Source: Nocardioides panaciterrulae (GTDB lineage Bacteria; Actinomycetota; Actinomycetes; Propionibacteriales; Nocardioidaceae). Taken from it: DNA of 64,000 nt. The position numbers and the translations under genes are program-made. Positions within the stretch are counted from its first letter, which is position 1. Each line of letters begins with the position of its first letter. Below, piece after piece: positions 53,050 through 61,382 of the stretch. The notes beneath the pieces are model-generated. The model saw only the letters and a list, made by a program, of their open reading frames with translations. It searched no databases and was not told the DNA's origin. The DNA lies in NCBI RefSeq assembly GCF_013409645.1, contig NZ_JACCBG010000001.1, forward strand, positions 434,001 to 498,000, in the 5' to 3' direction.

Positions 53050-54273
53050 ATGCACGCGACCGTGGCCCTGATGGCCGTGAACTGGGAGCGCCTCGGGATC
53101 GGTGTCGGCACCGCCCTGCTCGGGGCGGCCGCCGTGATCGTCCTGACCCGCGTGATGCTGGCCCTCGCCGCGCGGCGCTGGCCCTCGCTGCGTCACCTGA
53201 TCCGGGCCGCCAAGATCCCGTTCCGCGTCCTGGTGCTGCTGCTGGCGCTCAACCCGGCGGTGGCGGTGCTGCGCCGCCACGAGGCCGACACCACCTGGTG
53301 GGCGTGGACCACGATCACCGCCCGGGTGCTCGCGATCGTGGCCCTCGGCTGGTTCCTGACCACCGTGGTGCTGTTCGTCGAGGACAGCGGGTTGCGGCGC
53401 TACCGCACCGAGGCCCGCGACAACCGGATCGCGCGCCGGCTGCGCACCCAGACCCTGGTGCTGCGCCGCCTCACGGTCAGCGCGGGCGTGCTGGTGACCA
53501 CCGGGGCGGTGCTGTTCAGCTTCCCGCAGGTGCAGGTGGTCGGCGCCAGCCTGCTGGCCTCCGCCGGGGTGATCAGCGTGGTCGCCGGCCTGGCCGCGCA
53601 GTCGGTGCTCGGCAACGTCTTCGCGGGCATCCAGCTGGCGTTCAGCGACGCGATCCGGCTCGACGACGCGGTGATCGTGGAGAACGAGTGGGGCTGGATC
53701 GAGGAGGTCACGCTGTTCTACGTCGTGGTCCGGCTGTGGGACGACCGGCGGCTGGTGCTGCCCTCGACGTACTTCACCACCACCCCGTTCCAGAACTGGA
53801 CCCGCACCCACTCCGAGCTGCTCGGCTCGGTCGAGCTGGACCTGGACTGGCGCGTGGACACCGCGGAGATGCGCCGCGAGCTCGACGCGGCGCTGGCGCG
53901 CACCGACCTGTGGGACGGCCGGGTGAAGGTGCTGCAGGTCACCGACGCGGTCGGCGGCTGGGTGCGGGTGCGGATGCTGGTCACCGCAGCGGACGCGCCG
54001 TCGCTGTTCGACCTGCGCTGCCACGTGCGCGAGCACATGGTCGCCTGGGTCCGCGACCACGCCGACGCCGGTCTGCCGCGCCAGCGCGTGGAGATGGTCC
54101 AGGCGCCGGCGCCCTCGTCGTTCGAACCGGTCGACGACCGCCGCGACGGCGGTCTCTTCCACGGCGACCCCGCGGCCGACGAGCGGGCGCGCCGGATGGG
54201 CACCGGCACCATCCCGCTCCCGCGGATGGACCCGCTGCCGGCGCAGGAGCAGCCGGACCGGCCGCCGAGCTGA
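53050..54273 (+). CDS. MscS-family mechanosensitive ion channel
   Basis: A 407-residue membrane protein. About four N-terminal membrane segments precede the MscS pore helix (ASLLASAGVISVVAGLAAQS) and the beta domain (VLGNVFAGIQLAFSDAIRLDDAV; YVVVRLWDDRRLVLPSTYF, TPFQNWTRT). The C-terminal tail is acidic and Pro-rich. It should open on membrane tension and release solutes during hypo-osmotic shock. The gene is flanked by a HAD gene and a very large sensor gene, so it may share the stress theme of this island. The start is ATG 53050, with GGGGAGATGGGAAG before it. Confidence 0.92.
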   Translation: MHATVALMAVNWERLGIGVGTALLGAAAVIVLTRVMLALAARRWPSLRHLIRAAKIPFRVLVLLLALNPAVAVLRRHEADTTWWAWTTITARVLAIVALGWFLTTVVLFVEDSGLRRYRTEARDNRIARRLRTQTLVLRRLTVSAGVLVTTGAVLFSFPQVQVVGASLLASAGVISVVAGLAAQSVLGNVFAGIQLAFSDAIRLDDAVIVENEWGWIEEVTLFYVVVRLWDDRRLVLPSTYFTTTPFQNWTRTHSELLGSVELDLDWRVDTAEMRRELDAALARTDLWDGRVKVLQVTDAVGGWVRVRMLVTAADAPSLFDLRCHVREHMVAWVRDHADAGLPRQRVEMVQAPAPSSFEPVDDRRDGGLFHGDPAADERARRMGTGTIPLPRMDPLPAQEQPDRPPS

Positions 54274-54277
54274 CCGG

Positions 54278-57200
54278 TCAGTCGGTCGCCGACAGCACGC
54301 ACCAGACCGCCTTGCCGCTGTCGGTCGGGCGGGTGCCCCAGCGATCGGCGATCGCGGCGACGATCTGCAGCCCGCGGCCGTGCTCGTCGTCGCTGTCGGG
54401 GCGTTGCTTGCGCGGCTCGTAGCTGGCGTGGTCGTGGACCTCGATGCGGATCTCGCCGTCGTCGCCGAGGACCCGCAGCTGCAGCGGAGGTACGGCGTGC
54501 AGCGCGGCGTTGGTCAGCAGCTCGCTGGTGACCAGGACCGCGTCCTCGATCGCGGCCCGGCTCGCGCCCCGCCGGCGCAGGTGCTCGGCCACGGCGCGGC
54601 GGGCGGCCGAGACCGGCACCTCCGCGTCGGCCCACTCGAGCGTGAGCTCGGTGGGGGCGCCGCCGTGGTGGACGCGCGCGACCAGCACCGCCACGTCGTC
54701 GTCGGGCCCGTCCGGGAGCCGGCCGCTGACCAGGGCGGCCGGCGCCCGTCGCAGCGGACCGTCCAGCTTCTCCACCAGGCCGCGCAGCGCCTCGACCCCG
54801 TCGTCGAGGTCCTCGCCGCGCCGCTCGACCAGGCCGTCGGTGTAGAGCACCACGGTGCTGCCCGGGGCGAGCGGCAGCCGGCCCTCGCGGACGTTGTAGA
54901 GGCCCACACCCAGCGGCGGGTCGGCGGCGTCGGGGACCACCGTGGCCGAGCCGCCGGGGGCGACCACCAGCGGCGGCAGGTGGCCGGCGTTGGCGAACCG
55001 CAGCGTCTGGTCGGCGGGGTCGAAGACGGCGTAGAGGCAGGTGACGATCTGGTCGGCGCCCAGGTCGCGGACGATGCCGTCGAGCGACTCCAGCAGGTCG
55101 GCCGGCGAGAGGTCGAGGCGGGCGTAGGCGCGCACCGCGGCGCGCAGCTGGCCCATCACGGCGGCCGCCTGGACACCGCGGCCCATCACGTCGCCGACCA
55201 CCAGCGCGGTGCGGCCGCCGCCGAGCTCGATCACGTCGTACCAGTCGCCGCCGACCTGGGTGCCTTCGACGCCGGCGCGGTAGTAGGTCGCGACCTCGAG
55301 GTTCTCGAGGTCGTAGTCGGTCTCGGGCAGCAGGCTGCGCTGCAGGGCGTCGGCGATGGCGTGCTCGCGGCTGGCGGCCTCCGCGGCGGCCGCGGCGCGG
55401 GCCAGCGCCTCCTCGGCGGCCCGTTGCTCGGTGATGTCCTGCAGCGAGCCGAGCAGCACCCGGGGGCGGCCCTGCTCGTCGGTCCCGGCCATCTCGGCGT
55501 GCACCCGGACCAGGAACTCCTGCCCGTCCGGGCGCCGGATGCGAGCGTCGTAGCGGACGCCCTCGCCGGGGGTCGCGGCGGCCAGGGTCTCGGCGACCCG
55601 GCGGCGGTCGTCGGGGTGGACGACGGTCTCGATCAGGCCCTCCAGCCCCAGCGCGGCCACCTGCTCGGCGTCGAGGCCGACGATGCGCCGGAACTCCTCG
55701 GTGGTGCGGACGCCGCCGGTCGCGAGGTCCAGCTCCCAGCTGCCCAGCTTCGCCAGCCGCTGCGCCTGGTCCAGCAGCGACTGGCTGCGCGCCATCTGCT
55801 CGCGGCTGCGGCGCGCGCGGTCCAGCTCGAGGTTGGCCTTGACCCGGGCGAGCAGCTCGCGGGCGGCGAAGGGCTTGACCAGGTAGTCGTCCGCCCCCGC
55901 CTCGAGCCCCTGCAGGGTGCCGTCCTCGCCGGCCCGGGCCGAGAGCATCACCACCGGCACGGCGGTGGTCTCGGGGTGGCTGCGCAGCTCCCGGAGCAGC
56001 TCGAAGCCGTCGAGCCGGGGCATCATCACGTCGGTGAGAACGAGGTCCGGCGGCTCGGCCAGCGCCTGCTCGAGGGCGTCCCGCCCGTCCACCGCCACGC
56101 CCACGCGGTAGCTGCTGGAGAGCAGGCTGGTGACGTAGGTGCGGATGTCGGGGTTGTCGTCGACGACGAGCACCAGCGGTTGGGCGGGGTCCGGGGCGAC
56201 GCCGGCGAGGTCGCGGGCGGAGTCTCCGGCGGCGTCCCGGGCGAGCAGCTGGCCGGCCTCGGCGAGGAAGCCGTCGACGACCTGGCGGGCGACGCCGGCC
56301 CCCGAGCCGGTGCCGGCGGCCCGGGCGAGGTGCCCCGGGTCGAGGTGCCGGACGCCGAACGGCACCCGCACCCGGAAGCTGCTGCCGGCCCCCGGGGTGC
56401 TGGTGACGCCGGCCTCGCCGCCGTGCAGCGCGGCGATCTCGGCCACCAGGGCGAGCCCGATCCCCGAGCCCTCGTGCGTGCGGGACCGGGCGCCCGCGAC
56501 CCGGTGGAAGCGCTCGAAGAGATGCGCCTGCTCCTCCGCGGGGATCCCGGTGCCGGTGTCGGTGACGGTCAGCACCGCGCCGTCGCCCTCGGCGGCCAGC
56601 CGCACCGTCACCCCGCCCTCGAAGGTGAACTTCAAGGCGTTGGAGAGCAGGTTCAGCACGACCTTCGCCCACAGGTCCCGGTCCACGTGCACCGGCTCGG
56701 GCAGGTCGGGGCAGTCGATCTCGAGGCGGAGCCCGAGCCGGTGGGCCGCGCCCTCGAACATGCTGGCCAGCTCGCGGGTGTAGCGCCCCAGCTCGACCGG
56801 CTCGTAGGACGCCTCGACGCGCCCGGACTCCAGCCGGGAGAAGTCCAGCAGGGTGTTGACCAGCTTGAGCAGCCGCTGCCCGTTCCGGTGGATGACCTCG
56901 ACCCGCTGCCGCTGGTCGGGCCCCAGCGGGTGGACGGTGTCGGTCAGGGCGTCCTCGGCCGGGCCGAGGAGCAGCGTGAGCGGCGTGCGGAACTCGTGGC
57001 TGACGTTGGTGAAGAAGTCGGTCCTGGCCTGGTCGAGCTCGGCCAGGGTCTCGGCCCGCTGCTGCTCGAACTCGAAGGCGCGGGCGTCGGTGATGCCCGA
57101 GGCGAGGTGCCCAGCGACCAGCCCGAGGAAGTCGGCGTACCCCTCGTCGAGCGGGCGGAACGGGTTGAGCCCGGCCACCAGGAAGCCGTACGGCGCCTGG

Positions 57201-58027
57201 GTGCCCTGGACGATCGGAAGCACCGCCGCCCGGGCCGGGGGTCGCGACCAGCTGCCGGTCGGGAGGTCCTCGAAGCGGCCGTGGAGGTCGACCTCCAGCA
57301 CGCCACCGTCGGGCCGCGGCCAGGTGGCGGCAGCGCCCGGGCCCAGCACCGCGGGCGCCGCGGGGTGCAGGCCGTCGAACCCGACCGACCCCGCCAGGCG
57401 TGCGCTGGCGTCGCCGTCGTAGAGGTAGACCAGCGCGAACGGCAGGTCCGCGGGCCGCTGGGAGAGCTCCGCGCAGGCCGAGGCCACCGCCTCTGCGACG
57501 GAGGTGCTGGTGCTGGTGCCGAGCCCGAGGTCGCGCAGGGTCTGCATCCGGCGGCGGGCGATGACCTCCTGGGTGTCCTCGCTGACCACGCAGAGCATGC
57601 CGGCGACCGAGCCGTCGTCTCGTGCGAGCGGGCTGTAGGAGAAGGTGTGGTAGGTCTCCTCGGTGTAGCCGCTGCGCTCGAGGAAGAGCATCAGCTGCTC
57701 GTCCCAGGTCGCCTCGCCGGTGCTCATCACCCGGTCGATGCGCGGGCCGATGTCGTGCCAGATCTCCGACCAGACGGTGGAGGCCGGCTTGCCGAGCGCC
57801 CACGGGTACTTCGCCCCGAGGGTGTCGCGGCGGTAGGCGTCGTTGCAGAAGAACGTGAGCTCGGGGCCCCACGCCATCCACATCGAGAAGCGCGAGGACA
57901 GCACGATCCGCACGGCCGTCTGCAGGCTGTTCGGCCACTCCGCCGGCGGTCCGAGCGGCGTGGCCGCCCAGTCGACCGCGAGCAGGTGACGCCCGAGATC
58001 ACCACTGCGGAGGAAGGTGTCCCGCAC
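54278..58027 (-). CDS. PAS-GAF-HisKA-HATPase-REC-PAS-PP2C-HATPase fusion (kinase, phosphatase and RsbW-like ATPase)
   Basis: A 1249-residue soluble signalling protein. Order: PAS (about 15-150), GAF (165-315), HisKA with His344 in NVSHEFRTPLTLLLG, HATPase_c (about 445-555, NLLSNALKFTFEG). A receiver follows with Asp666 in LVLTDVMMPRLDG, then PAS (about 750-870). The SpoIIE/RsbU-type PP2C has Asp928 in VGGDWYDV, plus GDVMGRGVQAA and YTDGLVERRGE. A C-terminal anti-sigma-type ATPase ends it (about 1105-1245, VTSELLTNAALHA, DEHGRGLQIVAAI). All key residues appear intact. It could link a two-component signal to partner switching within one chain. The GTG has GAGGAGAAG ahead. It is divergent from the RsbQ/RsbP pair. 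Confidence 0.92.
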   Translation of the reverse strand: MRDTFLRSGDLGRHLLAVDWAATPLGPPAEWPNSLQTAVRIVLSSRFSMWMAWGPELTFFCNDAYRRDTLGAKYPWALGKPASTVWSEIWHDIGPRIDRVMSTGEATWDEQLMLFLERSGYTEETYHTFSYSPLARDDGSVAGMLCVVSEDTQEVIARRRMQTLRDLGLGTSTSTSVAEAVASACAELSQRPADLPFALVYLYDGDASARLAGSVGFDGLHPAAPAVLGPGAAATWPRPDGGVLEVDLHGRFEDLPTGSWSRPPARAAVLPIVQGTQAPYGFLVAGLNPFRPLDEGYADFLGLVAGHLASGITDARAFEFEQQRAETLAELDQARTDFFTNVSHEFRTPLTLLLGPAEDALTDTVHPLGPDQRQRVEVIHRNGQRLLKLVNTLLDFSRLESGRVEASYEPVELGRYTRELASMFEGAAHRLGLRLEIDCPDLPEPVHVDRDLWAKVVLNLLSNALKFTFEGGVTVRLAAEGDGAVLTVTDTGTGIPAEEQAHLFERFHRVAGARSRTHEGSGIGLALVAEIAALHGGEAGVTSTPGAGSSFRVRVPFGVRHLDPGHLARAAGTGSGAGVARQVVDGFLAEAGQLLARDAAGDSARDLAGVAPDPAQPLVLVVDDNPDIRTYVTSLLSSSYRVGVAVDGRDALEQALAEPPDLVLTDVMMPRLDGFELLRELRSHPETTAVPVVMLSARAGEDGTLQGLEAGADDYLVKPFAARELLARVKANLELDRARRSREQMARSQSLLDQAQRLAKLGSWELDLATGGVRTTEEFRRIVGLDAEQVAALGLEGLIETVVHPDDRRRVAETLAAATPGEGVRYDARIRRPDGQEFLVRVHAEMAGTDEQGRPRVLLGSLQDITEQRAAEEALARAAAAAEAASREHAIADALQRSLLPETDYDLENLEVATYYRAGVEGTQVGGDWYDVIELGGGRTALVVGDVMGRGVQAAAVMGQLRAAVRAYARLDLSPADLLESLDGIVRDLGADQIVTCLYAVFDPADQTLRFANAGHLPPLVVAPGGSATVVPDAADPPLGVGLYNVREGRLPLAPGSTVVLYTDGLVERRGEDLDDGVEALRGLVEKLDGPLRRAPAALVSGRLPDGPDDDVAVLVARVHHGGAPTELTLEWADAEVPVSAARRAVAEHLRRRGASRAAIEDAVLVTSELLTNAALHAVPPLQLRVLGDDGEIRIEVHDHASYEPRKQRPDSDDEHGRGLQIVAAIADRWGTRPTDSGKAVWCVLSATD

Positions 58028-58164
58028 GCAGGCTTCTCCTCGGCCGGTGCCTCGGCGGCTCCGTGGCGACTTGTCGCGAGTCTAGAGGGGCCGGGCCGGG
58101 ATCGGAATGCAAGCACCGGCTCCGGGCCGGTGGTGGACCGTCCGGGCCCGCCCGCCGGGTGGGT

Positions 58165-58170
58165 TAGTGT
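58165..58170 (+). promoter_or_regulatory. -10 box, leaderless rsbQ-like gene
   Basis: TAGTGT, 6 nt, then GTG 58177; there is no Shine-Dalgarno. Confidence 0.5.
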
Positions 58171-58176
58171 CGCAGT

Positions 58177-59001
58177 GTGGAGTCCGCAGAGGCCGTCGTG
58201 TCGCGCTACAACGTCACGATCTCCGGCCCCGCCGACGCCCAGCCGATGGTGTTCGCCCACGGCTTCGGCTGCGACCAGCACATGTGGCGCCTGGTGGCCC
58301 CGGCCTTCGCCGACCGGTTCCGGGTCGTGCTGTTCGACTTCCCGGGGTCGGGAGGTGCCGCCGCCTCGGGTTACGACCCGGACCGACACGCGACCCTGCA
58401 GGGGTACGCCGACGACGTGCTGGCCGTCCTGCACGGGCTGGACCTGCACGACGTCGTGCTGGTCGGCCACTCGGTCTCGGCGATGATCGCCGCGCTCGCG
58501 GCGGTCGCGGAGCCCGAACGGTTCGACAAGCTGGTGATGGTGGGACCCTCGCCGCGCTACGTCGACGACGTCGACTACGTCGGCGGCTTCGAGGAGCAGG
58601 ACATCCTCGAGATGCTCGACTCCTTGGCCAGCAACTACCTGGGCTGGTCGGCGGCCATGGGCCCCGCCATCATGGGCAACGGGGAGCGTCCCGAGCTGGG
58701 CCGGGAGCTGACCGACAGCTTCTGCCGGATGGACCCGAGCGTGGCCCGTCGGTTCGCGCGGGTCACCTTCCTCAGCGACCTGCGCGCGCAGCTGCCGCGG
58801 GTCAGGACCCGGACCCTGGTCCTGCAGTGTCGGGAGGACCTGATCGCCCCGGTGGAGGTCGGCGAGTACGTGCGCGACGCCCTGCCCGACGCCCGGCTGG
58901 TGATGCTGGACGCCACCGGTCACTGCCCGCACCTGAGTGCGCCGGAGGCGACGCGGGCCGCCATCGACGACTTCGTGCTGCTCGCCGGCGCCGGGGGCTG
59001 A
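58177..59001 (+). CDS. RsbQ-like alpha/beta hydrolase
   Basis: A 274-residue alpha/beta hydrolase resembling Bacillus RsbQ, the energy-stress activator of RsbP. The catalytic triad is Ser99 (LVGHSVSAMIA), Asp221 (LQCREDLIAP) and His249 (ATGHCPHLSAPE), very close to S96/D219/H247 of RsbQ. HGFGCDQHMWRLVAP is the oxyanion region and GSGGAAASGYDPDRHATLQG precedes the cap. Its stop is 1 bp from the start of a PAS-PP2C gene, the same pairing as rsbQ-rsbP. A small hydrophobic ligand probably binds in the pocket. Confidence 0.85.
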   Translation: MESAEAVVSRYNVTISGPADAQPMVFAHGFGCDQHMWRLVAPAFADRFRVVLFDFPGSGGAAASGYDPDRHATLQGYADDVLAVLHGLDLHDVVLVGHSVSAMIAALAAVAEPERFDKLVMVGPSPRYVDDVDYVGGFEEQDILEMLDSLASNYLGWSAAMGPAIMGNGERPELGRELTDSFCRMDPSVARRFARVTFLSDLRAQLPRVRTRTLVLQCREDLIAPVEVGEYVRDALPDARLVMLDATGHCPHLSAPEATRAAIDDFVLLAGAGG

Positions 59002-59002
59002 G

Positions 59003-60208
59003 GTGGCCGAGCTCGTCGAGCAGACACGCGCCGCTCGCGAGGCATTCCTCGACGCGCTGGTCTTCGACGACCCGGTCCGGCTCTACGAGCAGGCGCCGTG
59101 CGGCTACCTCTCGACCACACCCGACGGGCTGATCGTGAAGTGCAACGCCACCCTGCTCACCTGGCTCGGCCTCGAGGCCGCCGACGTCGTGGGCAGGCTG
59201 TCCTTCGTCGACCTCCTCTCCCGGGGGGACCGGATCTACCACGAGACGCACTACGCGCCGTCGCTGCGGATGCACGGCAGCGTCCGCGAGATCGCCCTCG
59301 ACCTCCTGCGACGCGACGGCCGCCGGCTGCCGGTGCTGGTCAGCGCGAACCTCGACCGCGACGAGGAGGGGCTGCCCCGGGTGGTCAGGATCGCGGTCTT
59401 CGACGCCACGGACCGTCGCCGCTACGAGCGGGAGCTGCTGCGGGCCAAGGAGGAGGCCGAGGCCGCGGAGCAGCTTGCGCGGGCGCTCGCGCGCACGCTG
59501 CAGCAGACGCTGATCCCGCCGGTGCCGCCCACCATCCCGGGGCTCGAGCTGGCGGCGGCGTACCGGCCTGCGGGGGACGGCAGCGAGGTCGGGGGCGACT
59601 TCTACGACGTGTTCCCGCTGGGCCCGGCGGACTGGATCGTCGTGATCGGTGACGTGTGCGGCAAGGGCGTGGAGGCGGCGGCGCTCACGGCGCTGGTCAG
59701 GCACACGGTGCGGGCGCTCGCCGTGGGCCACGGCGGCCCGGCGCACATCCTCGAAGGCCTCAACGAGGTGCTGCTGCGCCATGGGAACGACCGCTTCTGC
59801 ACGGTCGCGCTGCTGCGGGTGCGGCAGGTGCACGGGGAGTGGCACGCCCTGCACGCCACGGGTGGTCACTGCGCCCCGCTGCTGCTCGGTGCCGGTCGGC
59901 CGCCCGAGGTCGTGGGCGCCGAGGGCGCACTGCTCGGCGTGCTCGAGCAGGTCCGGTTCGACGAGACCGCGGTGCCGCTGCGCCCGGGCGAGGTGCTCCT
60001 GCTGCACACCGACGGGGTCACCGAGGCCCGTGACCGGGAGGGCGCCTTCTTCGGCGAGCACCGGTTGCGCAGCACGCTGACGCGGCTGCCGGCCGCGGCC
60101 GGTCCGGTGGTGGAGGGCGTGGTCGCGGACGTGCTCGCCTTCCAGGACCAGCGGGCCCGCGACGACATCGCCGTCGTCGCCTTCGGGCTGCCGGCTCCAG
60201 GCCCGTGA
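59003..60208 (+). CDS. RsbP-like PAS-PP2C phosphatase
   Basis: A 401-residue protein: a PAS domain (about residues 20-145; EQAPCGYLSTTPDGLIVKCN, HYAPSLRMHGSVREIALDLL), a coiled-coil linker (RELLRAKEEAEAAEQLARAL) and a SpoIIE-type PP2C domain (about 190-400). Metal motifs EVGGDFYDVF, GDVCGKGVEAAAL, HTDGVTEARD and DDIAVVAFG are intact. It likely dephosphorylates an anti-anti-sigma factor when activated by the RsbQ-like protein encoded 1 bp upstream. The GTG 59003 is set by that junction. No RsbV/RsbW or sigma factor gene is adjacent. Confidence 0.88.
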   Translation: MAELVEQTRAAREAFLDALVFDDPVRLYEQAPCGYLSTTPDGLIVKCNATLLTWLGLEAADVVGRLSFVDLLSRGDRIYHETHYAPSLRMHGSVREIALDLLRRDGRRLPVLVSANLDRDEEGLPRVVRIAVFDATDRRRYERELLRAKEEAEAAEQLARALARTLQQTLIPPVPPTIPGLELAAAYRPAGDGSEVGGDFYDVFPLGPADWIVVIGDVCGKGVEAAALTALVRHTVRALAVGHGGPAHILEGLNEVLLRHGNDRFCTVALLRVRQVHGEWHALHATGGHCAPLLLGAGRPPEVVGAEGALLGVLEQVRFDETAVPLRPGEVLLLHTDGVTEARDREGAFFGEHRLRSTLTRLPAAAGPVVEGVVADVLAFQDQRARDDIAVVAFGLPAPGP

Positions 60209-60270
60209 CGGTCCCGTGAGGGCACCCCCGGCCTGGCCCGCCCGTCGGCGGCCCCGTCGGGGGCCGGGCC

Positions 60271-60696
60271 TCAGCCGGTCGGACTCGCCAGTGGCGAGGA
60301 GGGACCGGTGTGCGCGACCGAGACGTCCTGACAGGCGGCGGCCTCCTGGCCTGCGCGCTTGTCGAGGTCCTCGAGCCGGTTGAGGAAGTCGACGATCTTC
60401 TGGGCCTGGAAGTCCCGGATCGCGGCGACGTTGTCGCGGATCAGCGCGGTGGCGTCGCGCACGGTCTGCGCCGCCGCCGCGCACTCGTCCGGGACCACCA
60501 CCGCGGTCCCGCCCGATGGTGACGGCGAGGCCTGGGTCGGTGACGTGCTCGGCGTGCCCTCCGCCCGGGTGCCTCCGTGGCCGTCCAGCGCCACCCCGGT
60601 CACGAGGCCGCCGAGCAACACTCCGAGCAGGAAGGTGCCGGCCGGGACCCAGATCAGCGCACGGCTCGTGGTGCGCTGCCGTTGATCGTCGGGCAT
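60271..60696 (-). CDS. membrane-anchored hypothetical protein
   Basis: A 141-residue protein with one N-terminal membrane segment (ALIWVPAGTFLLGVLLGGLV), a Ser/Thr/Pro-rich linker and an extracytoplasmic helical domain. That domain (CAAAAQTVRDATALIRDNVA, KIVDFLNRLEDLDKRAGQEA) ends with a second cysteine. The two cysteines may pair. I recognise no family. ATG 60696 is preferred over an upstream start because GAGAGGAGA lies just before it. Confidence 0.65.
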   Translation of the reverse strand: MPDDQRQRTTSRALIWVPAGTFLLGVLLGGLVTGVALDGHGGTRAEGTPSTSPTQASPSPSGGTAVVVPDECAAAAQTVRDATALIRDNVAAIRDFQAQKIVDFLNRLEDLDKRAGQEAAACQDVSVAHTGPSSPLASPTG

Positions 60697-60757
60697 CGTT
60701 CTCCTCTCCGTCGGCGACCACGCCGCCCGGCTCCCCACATGGGCCGCCTCGAGCGCC

Positions 60758-60763
60758 TAGATT
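60758..60763 (+). promoter_or_regulatory. -10 box, leaderless membrane-protein gene
   Basis: TAGATT, 6 nt, then GTG 60770; no Shine-Dalgarno. Confidence 0.5.
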
Positions 60764-60769
60764 GAGGCG

Positions 60770-61381
60770 GTGGGCCCCTCGATCCGGACAGCCGACCCCG
60801 CCACCCTACGACTCATGGACGGCCTCGTGGCGTTCTGGTTCGTGCTCTGGCTCCTCGTGGGTGCCTGGTCGGGCTACACCATGTGGCAGCTGTCCGGCCT
60901 CGGTGACACGGTCACCAGCTCCGGGCAGGCGATCGGCTCCGCGGGTCAGGCGCTGCGGGCCGTGGGCAAGGTGCCGGTCGTGGGGGAGCGGCCTGGCGAG
61001 CTCGGTCGGCAGGTGGTCGCGACCGGCGCCGACGTCGCCGACCGCGGACAACAGGTGAAGTCCGAGCTCCGCCAGCTCTCGCTGCTGCTCGGGCTGGCGA
61101 TCGCGCTGGCCCCGACCACGCCGATCGCCGGGCTGTACCTCCCGCTGCGGCTGGCGCGGCGGCGGGAGACCATCGAGCTGAGGCAGGCCCTCGTGCGGCA
61201 TGGTGACGACCCCGGCCTGGAGCGGTACCTCGCCGAGCGGGCGCTGCACTCCCTGTCCTACGCCGAGGCGCACCGGCTGCACGAGGACCCGGTCCTGGCC
61301 GTCGCCGAGGGCAACACGCGTCCTCTGGCCGACGCCGAGCTCGCCCGGCTCGGCCTGACCCGGTCGCAGGCGCGGTCGTGA
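60770..61381 (+). CDS. hypothetical two-TM protein encoded before an MMPL transporter
   Basis: A 203-residue protein with a membrane segment at about residues 18-40 (LVAFWFVLWLLVGAWSGYTM) and another at about 104-125 (LSLLLGLAIALAPTTPIAGL). The extracellular loop between them is rich in Gly/Ser and has coiled-coil character (SSGQAIGSAGQALRAVGKVP). The cytoplasmic tail holds RYLAERALHSLSYAEAHRLH and ends near an MMPL gene. The stop is 1 bp from the MMPL start, so the two are an operon and probably work together, but no function is recognised. Confidence 0.65.
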   Translation: MGPSIRTADPATLRLMDGLVAFWFVLWLLVGAWSGYTMWQLSGLGDTVTSSGQAIGSAGQALRAVGKVPVVGERPGELGRQVVATGADVADRGQQVKSELRQLSLLLGLAIALAPTTPIAGLYLPLRLARRRETIELRQALVRHGDDPGLERYLAERALHSLSYAEAHRLHEDPVLAVAEGNTRPLADAELARLGLTRSQARS

Positions 61382-61382
61382 G

